Source: Sphingomonas sp. Ag1 (GTDB lineage Bacteria; Pseudomonadota; Alphaproteobacteria; Sphingomonadales; Sphingomonadaceae). Taken from it: DNA of 64,000 nt. Positions 9,570 through 17,803 of this stretch are shown piece by piece. A model generated the notes under the pieces. It was not told the origin of the DNA. It worked only from the letters and a program-made list of their open reading frames with translations, and ran no database searches. The stretch is from assembly GCF_000980895.1 (NCBI RefSeq), contig NZ_LAZX01000084.1, positions 40,004 through 104,003 on the forward strand, written 5' to 3'. How positions within the stretch are numbered: position 1 is the stretch's first letter; the number at the start of each line of letters is the position of its first letter. The position numbers and the translations under genes were made by a program.

Positions 9570-9862
9570 GAGGGATGGCTGAAGCTATCATGCTGGCGGC
9601 ATCGCTGGTCGCGGCGCCTGTGGCGGCACAGGAAGCGGCAGCCGGACGTGTCACCAGCTCGTCGGTGGGAGATGTCGGGCAGCGTCGCGCGAAAGCGGTA
9701 GCCGGCGTTGCACCGCTCGCGCGCGTGAACACCCGCCTCCAAAACCGCATCGAGGCACGCCTGCGCACCAGGGTCGATCGCAATCAGGCTCCCGTTATGG
9801 ATTCCAGCTCTGGTTACGACGTCGCCGCCCGGGTGATCAGCCAGACCGATAGCCCAAGGTAA
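9566..9862 (+). CDS. Small secreted protein, last gene of the EPS operon
   Basis: A 98-residue protein starting at GTG 9566, which overlaps the previous stop by four bases (GTGA) and has GGAGG six bases upstream, so translational coupling is likely. The N-terminus is a signal peptide (AEAIMLAASLVAAPVAAQ, cleavage after AAAQ-like residues). The mature part is short, basic and without cysteines (RLQNRIEARLRTRVDR). I do not recognise a family. Its coupling to the TPR-like gene suggests an envelope partner of the EPS machinery. The decayed relaxase fragment begins about ten bases after its stop. Confidence 0.7.
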   Translation: MRGMAEAIMLAASLVAAPVAAQEAAAGRVTSSSVGDVGQRRAKAVAGVAPLARVNTRLQNRIEARLRTRVDRNQAPVMDSSSGYDVAARVISQTDSPR

Positions 9863-9871
9863 ACCAGATAT

Positions 9872-10275
9872 CATCTGGACGTGGCGCGCGACCTCGCATC
9901 CGCGATGCAGTGCGATCCGAAGCTGATGGAGCAGGCGGCGAGTGGCGACACGAAAGGAGCGGCGCGGGCGATGGCTGAGGAGCAGCGTGTCTGGCTCGAT
10001 CCGGACGCGCGTGCCGATCGGTTCATCGTAGGCTGACAAGCGATGCAGCGCCAGCGCATTCAGCTGGAGCGCGCCGGCGACACCGCAGGCGCCGAGAAGC
10101 TGCGCGGACGCATGGCGCAGGCCATAGGCGGGCTCGCCCGTGATCCACAGCTCGAATCCGCGCTACGTCACCGTGCGCCCGAGTTGGAGCTAAAATCGGG
10201 GAAGATCGGGCGATCAGCGACGCTTTGACGAAATCGCTAAGGCCGGAACGTGATCGCGACTGGGGATTAAGCCGA
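9872..10275 (+). pseudogene. C-terminal fragment of a second Ti-type relaxase (traA remnant)
   Basis: Translated in the frame of 9881, this stretch aligns with the tail of the intact relaxase at 14873-17791: VARDLASAMQCDPKLMEQA corresponds to AARDLTSAFHRDPGLIGQA, AARAMAEEQRVWLDPDARADR to AARAMAEERRVRLDPGARADR, and RMAQAIGGLARDPQLESAL to the equivalent helix. A TGA at 10034-10036 replaces the sense codon, and near 10200 the frame shifts before ISDALTKSLRPERDRDWGLSR, which matches the ERDRGMSR end of the intact copy. No upstream part exists, because the EPS gene ends ten bases earlier. It is non-coding debris from recombination between element copies. Confidence 0.85.
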
Positions 10276-10469
10276 CAGGTGGCTGCGACGTGGCGCGGAT
10301 GGCAGTCGATTGTAAATGTTGCGCCATCAATCCTGGGATCAAACACCTAAAGCATTCGACTGGTTGATCTGAGGGACAAGAGACTGATCCGTCCGTACGG
10401 TCGACATGTCGTGTTGCCGCAATCTTGCTCCTAAACCGTCACAACAGCGGTGTAAGCTCGGTCGCGCTG

Positions 10470-10874
10470 CCATTTTCAGGATTGCGATTCCCGAAAGCCG
10501 CACCAGCGAATTCGCCTTCTAGGTTCCCGATGACTGGAAAAGACCGCCGCGTCATCGCTGGTCATCCCAGCCCAAGCCCGGGCAGAAGGTCGTGCCGAAC
10601 GTTCTGGCCACCTATGATCGCCTCCCCGCTGACACCACGCTGGAAGCATTCGTCGACATCAGGTGAGCGAGCTGATGCGCGGCGCCAAATGGTTTGCGCT
10701 GAAGAGGCGGCGGGCGATCACGCTGGCCGGGCGCGCGGGGAGGAGGTGGTGTTCCAATGGGATGCCGGCGCCGGGTTGCTGCGCCAGCGCCAGTTCTATT
10801 TCGCGCTGCCGGATGGGCGCATCATCACCGTCGTCAACACCGCCACCGATGCTGAATTTGACGCGACGGACTAG
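10470..10874 (+). pseudogene. DUF1795 (DcrB/Eag-like) type VI secretion chaperone remnant
   Basis: Pieces in three frames combine into one DUF1795-like protein: FRIAIPESRTSEFAF, then after a TAG VPDDW and VVPNVLATYDRLPADTTLEAF, then a shifted SELMRGAKWFALK and ITLAGRA, then another shift to EEVVFQWDAGAGLLRQRQF and FALPDGRIITVVNTATD. Proteins of this family commonly precede PAAR/Rhs effectors and act as chaperones loading them onto the type VI spike. A frameshifted PAAR gene follows directly. At least two frameshifts and one stop show that the gene is dead. The 149-residue open frame across it (from 10425) mixes right and wrong frames. Confidence 0.72.
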
Positions 10875-10926
10875 ATATTCTCCCATCCTCAACAACTTCA
10901 CTTGGTTCTGATGTAGGAGGGGCGGG

Positions 10927-11335
10927 GTGGAAGCCGCACTAGCCGCCGCACGGATCGGGAACGAGATCGAGCATTCCAATGCGACGCTTGGATTCGCGGT
11001 GGGGGCTGCGGTGGGGCTTGGTGTGGGCGTGGCGATCCTTGGCGGGTGGTTGCGGCGCCGTTCACAGGCGGCCTGTCGCTATGCGCGTCGGTCGCCGCGG
11101 TAGCGGCGCTGGGGGGATCGTCGCAGGTGTGGGCGCGGGCGCTGCGGCAGGGGGCCTTGGCGGGCTGATGACGGCGCCCGCCGGGCCGATCACGTCCGGA
11201 TCGTCTAACGTGTTCATCAACCGGCGCGCGGGTGATCGACGTGGTCGCCTGCACCAAGCATTCCGCGCCGCCAGCGCATCGCGCAGGGCAGCAAGAGCGT
11301 CTCGATCAAGGCGTCAGGCCGGGAAAGCCCCGCTT
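10927..11335 (+). pseudogene. PAAR-repeat type VI secretion spike/effector N-terminus, frameshifted
   Basis: GTG at 10927 follows AGGAGG by six bases and opens with EAALAAARIGNEIEHSNATL and a glycine-rich membrane segment, the usual start of PAAR proteins linked to DUF1795. After a shift the sequence reads GGLMTAPAGPITSGSSNVF and, in another frame, VIDVVACTKHSAP and QRIAQGSKSVSIKA, which match PAAR repeats (PITSGSxNVFING, ACxKH). At least three frameshifts are needed. The downstream toxin domain expected of such a protein is absent: the acetyltransferase gene on the other strand begins here. A type VI cargo gene was therefore lost at this site. Confidence 0.75.
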
Positions 11336-11885
11336 AGCCGCTTTCAACGAGCGTTCGGATCGTTGCCATGGACAGGAACAGCCTCAAAGGCTTGGACGGC
11401 AGCGGCTCAAAGCCATAGCTGATATAAAGCGCTAGGCGCCTCGCCACCGCATCGGGATCGCCGCAGTCGAGCACGTCGAGCATGACAACGGCTATGCCCA
11501 GCGCCTCGGCCGCGCCAGCTAAGCGTATCAGGCAATCCATTAGCAGATCGCCACCATAGCCCCGTCCTTGATAACGGCTATCGACGCCGATCATCGAGAT
11601 ATAGGCGGCCGGGATACTGCCATGGGCGGGGCGGCTGCGGGCAAATCGCTCGGGCAACTCGGTGTAATCAATGGCATGAGCATTGACGGCGTAGAAGCCG
11701 ATCAGCACGCCTTCGGACCCGACCATCACGAACGTGCGGGCGTTGCCGGCCTTGGTTAGCTTGTTGGCGGTCCGGCGGAAGAAGTTGTCGACCTGGTCGA
11801 TGCCACAGGAGAAGGCCGTTCGGTCGTGCTTGGTCGGATCGAGCGGCTCTATGATGAAGGACTTTGATCCTTGGAGCGCCGTCAC
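11334..11885 (-). CDS. GNAT acetyltransferase toxin of a TacT-like toxin-antitoxin pair
   Basis: A 183-residue GCN5-related acetyltransferase. Characterised TacT/AtaT relatives acetylate the amino group of charged tRNAs and stop translation. The family signature is visible: DRTAFSCGIDQVDNFF near residue 25 (the C-G-xxxLDxFL type opening), VLIGFYAVNAHAI, and the acetyl-CoA loop GVDSRYQGRGYGGDLL (R-G-x-G-x-G/A type). The C-terminus LYISYGFEPLP is the usual conserved Tyr/Phe end. Its start overlaps the antitoxin stop by four bases, so the two are co-translated. It looks intact, in contrast to its decayed neighbours. The tRNA target cannot be predicted. Confidence 0.88.
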   Translation of the reverse strand: MTALQGSKSFIIEPLDPTKHDRTAFSCGIDQVDNFFRRTANKLTKAGNARTFVMVGSEGVLIGFYAVNAHAIDYTELPERFARSRPAHGSIPAAYISMIGVDSRYQGRGYGGDLLMDCLIRLAGAAEALGIAVVMLDVLDCGDPDAVARRLALYISYGFEPLPSKPLRLFLSMATIRTLVESG

Positions 11886-12190
11886 TTGCTGATGATCGTC
11901 TCACGGTAGCGCGCAAAGGCTGCTCGCAGCCGATCGGTGGGTGCGGGGGGCGTATCGAGCGCGGCGAAGAACGCCTGATGATCGACCTGCTGCAAGCTGG
12001 TGCGCTCATGCGCTGCGATCGTCTCCAACGCCGACCGATAAGCGGCGTTCATGGTGAAGACGGAATCGTCCACACCGGAAAGCGCGGCAGCCTGCTGGAT
12101 GGCGTGCTTGATACGCGGCTTGATGCGGAAGTTCATCCGCTCGCTGCTGCGCTCTTCAACGACGCCGATCTGGTCCTGGAAGCCGAGCAT
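11882..12190 (-). CDS. DUF1778 (TacA-like) antitoxin
   Basis: About 102 residues. The N-terminal part (SSERMNFRIKPRIKHAIQQAAAL) has the ribbon-helix-helix pattern of DUF1778 antitoxins, which bind operator DNA as dimers; the C-terminus (DHQAFFAALDTPPAPTDRLRAAF) is the typical toxin-wrapping tail with the FxxxLDxPP motif. ATG at 12190 is chosen because GAGG sits about seven bases upstream; ATGs at 12202 and 12244 are in frame but poorer. It precedes the toxin with a four-base overlap, and a palindrome lies 28 bases upstream, so autorepression is likely. Confidence 0.87.
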   Translation of the reverse strand: MLGFQDQIGVVEERSSERMNFRIKPRIKHAIQQAAALSGVDDSVFTMNAAYRSALETIAAHERTSLQQVDHQAFFAALDTPPAPTDRLRAAFARYRETIISK

Positions 12191-12217
12191 GGCACACCTC
12201 ATTAAACTTTCACGCGA

Positions 12218-12238
12218 TGTACGTCGTTTAAACGTACA
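12218..12238. promoter_or_regulatory. Palindromic operator candidate of the toxin-antitoxin operon
   Basis: TGTACGT and ACGTACA form a perfect 7-bp inverted repeat around a 7-bp AT-rich centre, 28 bases upstream of the antitoxin ATG. Ribbon-helix-helix antitoxins of this family repress their own operon through such palindromes. The assignment rests on position and symmetry only. Confidence 0.55.
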
Positions 12239-12261
12239 TTTCAATGATGTTTAGAAGCTGT

Positions 12262-12450
12262 GCGACTTCTATCGTGGTCATCGCACCGGTCAGCGGTGTT
12301 TGGTATTGCGCGCGGTGCATGGGAGAGGGCCGGGTATCAAGTCCGCGCCGCTGCACTAGCAGGTATTTCAGCCGAAAAGCTCAGAGGTGGTTCGGGCATT
12401 GCGTCACGCACCATCGCCAGCATGGAGCGGCAGTGAGAGCTGGGCAGGGG
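12262..12450 (+). pseudogene. Helicase-domain fragment of a second traA
   Basis: Read in pieces, this stretch gives GIARGAWERAGYQVRAAALA and GISAEKLRGGSGIASRTIAS, which correspond to the intact TraA segments GVAREAWEREGYQVRGATLS and GIAAENLEGGSGICSRTIAS just after the Walker A motif. The upstream Walker A part is blurred (VVIAPVSG in place of GYAGTGKSA), one frameshift is needed, and a TGA follows the homology. It is on the same strand as the C-terminal traA fragment at 9872 but lies to its right, so the order is inverted relative to a gene and simple interruption cannot explain it. Confidence 0.8.
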
Positions 12451-12550
12451 AAGGATACCGCGGTGTGCCTGTCGGCGTCAGGGCAAGCGAACGGGGCAGG
12501 TGAGGCGATACCCTAATGCTCACCGTCGATCCCTTGGCCGGTGTGTACGA

Positions 12551-13850
12551 TTACGCCCGATCGAACAGGCGGGCGAACTCGCGCTGATCATAATAGCGGA
12601 TTTTCTGCGCCCAAAGCGGGCGTTCGCCCTGGCGTAGCAGCAGGAGAGTGTCCGCCGGCATCCGCATGATTTCGTCGGGCGTCACCAGCCTGCGCGTGGC
12701 GACGTGACCGCTGACGCTGGCCGAGTGATCCGGGCTGTCGAACCAGCTCGTTTTATGGGGCGTGCTGACGGTCCCATACTTGATGGTGGTGTCGCCGATC
12801 GTACGCGAGAGCATGTCGACGGTCGCATGATCGTTGACCCCGAACGCCTCGACCCCGACGGCATTGGACAGGAAGGTGCCGGCGCGCTCGCCGTAGAGCG
12901 CGCGGAGCTGGTGCATGTCCTGGAGGATCGGCCAGAGCTGGAGGCCGTAGCCGCCATCAGGCCTGTCGCGCGTTCCGCCGGCTTCAGTCGGCCGAGGGCG
13001 GCAAACTCATCGAGCAGGGAACAGCACGGGGCTTGCTGGGCGGGCAGGGGACCGCGCCATGTCGGTGACGGCCTGCCCGACCAGCAGCCGCAGCCAGCGC
13101 GCATAAATAATCGAGCCGATCGGGCGGCAGGCACAGGAACACCGTGCGTGGCCGCTCCTTCAGGTCTGCGAACCGGAAGTCAGACGCCGAGGTGCTGTCC
13201 ACCAGGCGGGGGCTGTCCATGAAGTGGGTGTGGCGCTGCGCCGAGGAGAGCACGCCCGCGGCCTCCCGTTTGACTTGTCGACCTGGCGGTTGGCGGCGCG
13301 CGCGATCAGACCGCTGACGCCGGTGCTGGCCTGCATGTCGGCGAGCAGTGCGGCGAGATCGGCGGGATCGCGGGTGAGCTTGTCGTGCACGGTCGCCAGC
13401 GTGACGCGGGTAGGGGGCTCGTGGACGACGGTGTGCAGGATCACGCCGGCGATCAGCGCCCTGGTCGAGCGTCAGCAGGTTGGGGATGATCGTGCCGAGG
13501 CCCTTACCCGACCGGAGTGGAGGCCATCGTCAGCAGATGGGCGGGGCCGTCGTAGTGCAGCAGCTTGCCGGATCCGATGGGGCGGTCGATCAAGAGGCTT
13601 CGTTTTCCCGAAGCCGGCGCACGTCCGCCCGATCGCCGAAGCGGGCCAAGCCGAACAGCGAGCTGCGCCGGTTCGCGGCGCGGCGATTGAAGCGCCAAGC
13701 CAGGAACAGAATCACGCTGGCAAGCAGGAACGGAATGTCGGTGGCAATCTCGCCATAGCCGAAGATGCCCTTAAGCCAGTTATGGTTGGCGAACAGCACG
13801 ACCGGGGCGACGAACCTTGCGAACAGCGGGCTGATCCGCCCGCCGGGCAT
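12551..13850 (-). pseudogene. traG: Conjugative coupling protein traG/virD4, decayed
   Basis: TraG is the inner-membrane ATPase that links the relaxosome to a type IV secretion channel. The pieces, in order on the minus strand, are: a membrane N-terminus (FVAPVVLFANHNWLKGIFGY, TDIPFLLASVILFLAWRFN), then LLHYDGPAHLLTMASTPVG, then KGLGTIIPNLLTLDQG after a shift, then a jump to VTLATVHDKLTRDPADLAAL, then VLSSAQRHTHFMDSPR and ERPRTVFLCLPPDRLD in another frame, and last a clean C-terminus with GTVSTPHKTSWFDSPDHSAS. Several frameshifts and an internal loss between NLLTLDQG and the following part (Walker B region missing) show that it is not functional. Confidence 0.85.
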
Positions 13851-14134
13851 CAGCCGGCCCGCTCCAGCGGTGTGATCGCCAGCCCCGGATCGGCGTCCGG
13901 ATGATCGTAAAGCCTCAGGATGATTTGCGTGGCGAGGAGAGGAGGTACAGCCTCGTCGCGGAGCATGTCGAACAACGCGTTATCGTCCGGCTCCATCGCC
14001 ATGCCCTCGATAGCGAGATTGGCGCGAGATTCCGCGTCATCCTCGCGCCACATCGCGGCTTCCGCAGGCGTGCCGCGTACATAGCCGAGCGCGCGCACTT
14101 CCGTCCGGAGCGCGTCAAGGTCGAGCGTCGTCAT
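13850..14134 (-). CDS. Small protein of the tra operon, VbhA-antitoxin-like
   Basis: A 94-residue acidic helical protein starting at ATG 14134, which overlaps the traD stop by four bases; its own stop shares one base with the traG start (TGATG). The middle part ESRANLAIEGMAMEPDD followed by LRDEAVPPLLATQIIL resembles the VbhA domain, a short helical inhibitor that neutralises Fic toxins (…ANxxIEGLxP…ExxxxxAxxxIL…). No Fic gene is visible beside it, so it may be a conserved tra-operon protein with the same fold rather than a working antitoxin. The resemblance is suggestive, not decisive. Confidence 0.6.
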   Translation of the reverse strand: MTTLDLDALRTEVRALGYVRGTPAEAAMWREDDAESRANLAIEGMAMEPDDNALFDMLRDEAVPPLLATQIILRLYDHPDADPGLAITPLERAG

Positions 14135-14358
14135 GCCACCGTCTCCCTGCCTTCTGCTTCCGCGTCGAAGGCACGCTTGCCGCGCCGTTTCCACAGCGCG
14201 AGCATGTCGCCACCATCGTCGCCGCGAACACGGCCAACCAGCTCCAGCAGCGCGCCGTAAATGGTGGCGCGATCGTCGTCGGTGAGATCGACCAGGCCGG
14301 CCTTTTGGACTAGGCCGCCCAGTTCGATCAGATGGCGGGTGCGTTCGCGCCGTTGCAC
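14131..14358 (-). CDS. traD: Conjugal transfer protein TraD (Ti-plasmid type)
   Basis: About 75 residues. The segment RRERTRHLIELGGLVQKAGL followed by LTDDDRATIYGALLEL is the hallmark of small Ti-type TraD proteins that accompany TraC and TraG next to oriT. The open frame extends upstream to 14628, but that part is the wrong frame of traC. GTG at 14358 is chosen because GGAG lies seven bases upstream and because family members start just before this motif. It follows traC by 16 bases and overlaps the next gene. It is thought to assist relaxosome formation; the biochemical role is poorly defined. Confidence 0.75.
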   Translation of the reverse strand: MQRRERTRHLIELGGLVQKAGLVDLTDDDRATIYGALLELVGRVRGDDGGDMLALWKRRGKRAFDAEAEGRETVA

Positions 14359-14374
14359 GACCCAGCTCCGCGTA

Positions 14375-14701
14375 TCAGTCCGACGCCGCGCCGCTTCCAG
14401 ACGCCGGATCAGCGCTCGGTTGCGCTCCTGTGCTGTCGCCGTTGCCGTCAGCAGTCCGCCTACCTTTGCGCCCGCGCCGCTGAAAGAAGGCGGCGCCCTT
14501 CGCACGCCACGCCTCCTTCGCTTCCGCTTTCTGCGAGGCAACGGCGTCGAGCAGCGCGCCGGCGAGCGTTTCCATGTCGAGCGCATCCGCGCCTGTGGAA
14601 GTAACAAGCTGGCCGAGCTGTTCAACACGGCGCGCCTTCAAGGCACGCGCCTTGCTCTCCAGCGCCTTCAGCTCCGCGTCATAGTCTCGCACCTTGCGCA
14701 T
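14375..14701 (-). CDS. traC: Conjugal transfer protein TraC (Ti-plasmid type)
   Basis: About 108 residues starting at ATG 14701, four bases after a GGAGG. The N-terminal part is a coiled-coil (RDYDAELKALESKARALKAR) followed by LGQLVTSTGADALDMETLAG and EAWRAKGAAFFQRRGR, the pattern of Ti-type TraC accessory relaxosome proteins. It is the first gene of the leftward traC-traD operon and faces traA across the candidate oriT. It appears intact although traG downstream is broken. Confidence 0.78.
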   Translation of the reverse strand: MRKVRDYDAELKALESKARALKARRVEQLGQLVTSTGADALDMETLAGALLDAVASQKAEAKEAWRAKGAAFFQRRGRKGRRTADGNGDSTGAQPSADPASGSGAASD

Positions 14702-14812
14702 GGTGCCTCCATTCTCCGCGTCAGTACCGCCGCAGCCTAGCAAAACGATAGGGGAGGGCAAGCCACATCAGTAGGCACCACTAGGTCAATCAGGAGGAGC
14801 GAAGCGAACTTT

Positions 14813-14844
14813 TGAGTGCGCGCTTATACACTCTTGCAAGTGTA
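14813..14844. other. Candidate origin of transfer (oriT) between traC and traA
   Basis: Divergent traC and traA flank a 170-bp gap, the position of oriT in Ti-type systems. TGAGTGCGCGCTTA (14813-14826) matches 12 of 14 positions of the RSF1010/pTi-type nick region TAAGTGCGCCCTTA as I recall it, and a TACACT...AGTGTA inverted repeat with a six-base centre abuts it (14827-14844). A relaxase of the matching family is encoded 30 bases away. No nicking data can be inferred, so this stays a candidate. Confidence 0.55.
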
Positions 14845-14872
14845 GGCTTGTAAGTGCAGCATGCACGTTATT

Positions 14873-17791
14873 ATGGCGATCTATCACTTCAGCGCCAAGA
14901 TCATCAGCCGCAAGGTCGGCGCCAGCGCCGTTGCGGCTGCTGCCTATCGCTCAGCATCGGAGCTGTACGACGAGCGGCTTGGGCGCCATCACAACTTCTC
15001 AAACAAGGCCGGCGTCGTCCACTCTGAAATGCTGTTGGCAAAGGGAGCGCCCGAGCGTCTGTCGGATCGCACGACGCTGTGGAACGAGGTAGAAGCAGGA
15101 GAGAAGCGTGACGACGCGCAGCTTGCCCGCGAGGTGGAGTTCTCGATTCCACGCGAGATGAGCGAGAAGCAGGGCGTGAGCCTCGCCCGCGATTTCGTGG
15201 AACGAAAGTTCGTCAGCCAAGGAATGATTGCCGACCTCAACGTGCATTGGGACACGGCAACGGACGGCAGTCCCAAGCCGCACGCCCATGTCATGCTGAC
15301 TATGCGCGACGTGGGCCCCGACGGGTTCGGCAACAAGAACCGCGGCTGGAACGATCGGGCATTGTTGAAGGACTGGCGCGAGGCATGGGCGGCGCATGTC
15401 AACGAACGCATGGCGGGGCTGGGGCTGGAGGGGCGGATCGACCATCGCTCCTATGCCGACCAGGGCATCGATCTGGAACCGCAGCACAAGATCGGACCGG
15501 CGGGAATGCGCCGGCTCGAGCGCGGCGAGGATGCCGAGCGCGCCGACGATCACCGGCGGATCGCGCGGGAGAATGGCGAGAAGATCGTGGCCGATCCGCG
15601 CATCGCGCTCGACGGCATTACACGGCAACAGGCGACCTTCACAACCCGCGACCTTGCCGCGTTTGCCTTCCGCCATTCTGACGGCAAGGAGCAGTTCGAC
15701 CAGGTGATGGCTGCGGTGCGCGCCAGTCCCGAGCTGGTGGCATTGGGCAAGGACGGGCGCGACCAGGAGCGGTTCACATCCCGCGAGATGATCATGACGG
15801 AAGCGCGTCTGGAGAGGGCCGGCGACGAGCTGACGCGACGCGACGGGCATGGCGTTTCCGTGTCTCACCGCGCCGGCGCTCTGGAGGCCGCAGAAGGTCG
15901 GGGGCTGGTGTTGTCGGGCGAGCAGCGCGACGCCTTCGATCATATCACTAAGAGCCGTGGGCTGGCGTCGGTCATCGGCTATGCCGGCACGGGCAAGTCG
16001 GCGATGCTGGGCGTCGCGCGCGAGGCGTGGGAGCGCGAGGGCTACCAAGTGCGCGGCGCCACCCTGTCCGGCATCGCGGCTGAAAATCTGGAAGGTGGAT
16101 CAGGCATTTGCTCCCGCACCATCGCCAGCCTTGAGCATGGTTGGGCACAGGGACGCGATCAGCTCACCCGCAACGACGTGCTGGTGCTGGACGAGGCGGG
16201 CATGATCGGCACCCGCCAGATGGAGCGGGTGCTGTCCCATGCCCGCGACGCCGGCGCCAAGGTTGTACTGGTGGGCGACCCGGAGCAGTTGCAGGCGATC
16301 GAAGCCGGTGCGGCGTTCCGGTCGATCGCCGAGCGCCACGGCGCGGCGGAGATCACCGAGGTGCGCCGGCAACGCGAGGACTGGCAGAAGGATGCGACGC
16401 GCGCGCTCGCCACAGGCCGCACGGCCGAGGCGATCCACGCCTATGACGGCCGTGGTATGGTTCACGCGGGTGACACGCGCGAGCAAGCGCGAGCCGCGCT
16501 GGTGGAGGGCTGGGATCGCCAGCGGCAGGCCGATCCGGACAAGACCCGCATCATCCTTACCCACACCAACGCCGAGGTACGCGAGCTGAACCAGGAGGCG
16601 CGTCAACGGGTGCGCGCATCGGGCGGGCTGGGCGAGGACGTGGGCGTCACCGTCGATCGGGGCGCGCGCGACTTCGCGGCCGGTGACCGGATTATGTTCC
16701 TGCGCAACGAGCGCTCGCTTGGCGTGAAGAACGGCACGCTGGGCACGCTGGAGCGCATCGAGGGCGGGCACATGGCGGTGCGGCTCGACGGGGGCGGGCG
16801 CGCCGCGTTCGACCTCAAGGACTACGCCGCGGTCGATCACGGCTATGCCGCGACCTTCCACAAGTCGCAGGGCGTGACAGTCGATCGCGCGCATCTTCTC
16901 GCCACCCCCGGCATGGACCGTCACAGCGCCTATGTCGGCATGTCGCGGCATCGTGACGGGGTGCAGCTCCACTATGGGCGGGACGACTTCGCCGACTTGG
17001 CGAAGCTCGCCCGCACGCTGTCGCGTGATCGCGCCAAGGACATGGCCGGTGACTATGCCGTGCCGTCCGACGAGGACCGGGCGCGCAGCTTCGCCGAACG
17101 GCGGGAGATACGCTGGCCCGAGCGCGCGCGGGAGATCGTCCACCAGGTCCGCGACAAGACCAAGGACATGTTCGCGGGATTCCGGCCGAAGCCTGCCGCC
17201 ACGCCTGAGAAGGCAGCAACGCCGGATCGCACCGGGGCGGCGATTGGCGGCAAGCCGGACCAGGCCAAGGCGATCGAACGCTATGCGCGGGCGTCGGCCG
17301 ACATAGGCCGGATGCGCGCGCAGGAGCTGCCGGTGCTGCCGCATCAGGAGAGCGCGTTGCGCCGCGCCAGCGAGGTGCTGGATCAGGTACGGCCCGATGC
17401 CGCGCGCGACCTCACTTCCGCGTTCCATCGCGATCCGGGGCTGATCGGGCAGGCGGCCGAGGGCAAGACCGGCGGTGCTGCGCGCGCGATGGCCGAGGAG
17501 CGCCGGGTGCGGCTCGACCCCGGCGCGCGCGCCGACCGGTTCGTGGAGAGCTGGCGGGGCCTGGCGCGCGAGCGGGCAGGCGGGGACCAGGCGCGGGCGG
17601 AAAAGGCCACCACGCGCATGGGCGCGATGGCCGAGAGCCTACGCCGCGACCCCGAGCTGGCAAAGGCGCTGGAGTGCCGCGCGCCCGAGCTGGAGCTGGA
17701 GCTGAAGCTGGAGCGCGGCCGGAGCATCGAGAAATCGCTGGAGCAGTCGATCGGGATCGGTCGCGAGCGTGACAGGGGCATGAGCCGATAA
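14873..17791 (+). CDS. traA: Ti-type relaxase/helicase TraA (MobA/MobL family)
   Basis: About 972 residues. The N-terminal MobA/MobL relaxase (YHFSAKIISRKVGASAVAAA, and the metal-binding PHAHVMLTM near residue 136) would nick oriT and covalently attach to DNA. A RecD-like superfamily 1 helicase follows: Walker A GYAGTGKSAML (~370), Walker B VLVLDEAGMIG (~438), VVLVGDPEQLQAIEAG, and the C-terminal motif FHKSQGVTVD with YVGMSRHRDG (~660-690). ATG 14873 gives the family-typical start MAIYHFSAK; ATG 14861 is also in frame. The C-terminus carries the helical tail that is duplicated as a pseudogene at 9872. The gene is intact, but the element has no working traG here, so mobilisation would need help from elsewhere. 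Confidence 0.95.
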   Translation: MAIYHFSAKIISRKVGASAVAAAAYRSASELYDERLGRHHNFSNKAGVVHSEMLLAKGAPERLSDRTTLWNEVEAGEKRDDAQLAREVEFSIPREMSEKQGVSLARDFVERKFVSQGMIADLNVHWDTATDGSPKPHAHVMLTMRDVGPDGFGNKNRGWNDRALLKDWREAWAAHVNERMAGLGLEGRIDHRSYADQGIDLEPQHKIGPAGMRRLERGEDAERADDHRRIARENGEKIVADPRIALDGITRQQATFTTRDLAAFAFRHSDGKEQFDQVMAAVRASPELVALGKDGRDQERFTSREMIMTEARLERAGDELTRRDGHGVSVSHRAGALEAAEGRGLVLSGEQRDAFDHITKSRGLASVIGYAGTGKSAMLGVAREAWEREGYQVRGATLSGIAAENLEGGSGICSRTIASLEHGWAQGRDQLTRNDVLVLDEAGMIGTRQMERVLSHARDAGAKVVLVGDPEQLQAIEAGAAFRSIAERHGAAEITEVRRQREDWQKDATRALATGRTAEAIHAYDGRGMVHAGDTREQARAALVEGWDRQRQADPDKTRIILTHTNAEVRELNQEARQRVRASGGLGEDVGVTVDRGARDFAAGDRIMFLRNERSLGVKNGTLGTLERIEGGHMAVRLDGGGRAAFDLKDYAAVDHGYAATFHKSQGVTVDRAHLLATPGMDRHSAYVGMSRHRDGVQLHYGRDDFADLAKLARTLSRDRAKDMAGDYAVPSDEDRARSFAERREIRWPERAREIVHQVRDKTKDMFAGFRPKPAATPEKAATPDRTGAAIGGKPDQAKAIERYARASADIGRMRAQELPVLPHQESALRRASEVLDQVRPDAARDLTSAFHRDPGLIGQAAEGKTGGAARAMAEERRVRLDPGARADRFVESWRGLARERAGGDQARAEKATTRMGAMAESLRRDPELAKALECRAPELELELKLERGRSIEKSLEQSIGIGRERDRGMSR

Positions 17792-17803
17792 GAGGAAGAC
17801 GTG

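Noticed and set aside
10425..10874. 149-residue open frame as an intact gene
   Set aside because: Only its last third is the correct DUF1795 frame; the rest mixes frames of a decayed gene.
14131..14628. 165-residue reading of the traD frame
   Set aside because: The first 90 residues are the wrong frame of traC (Arg/Pro-rich); a GTG with GGAG at 14358 fits the TraD family length.
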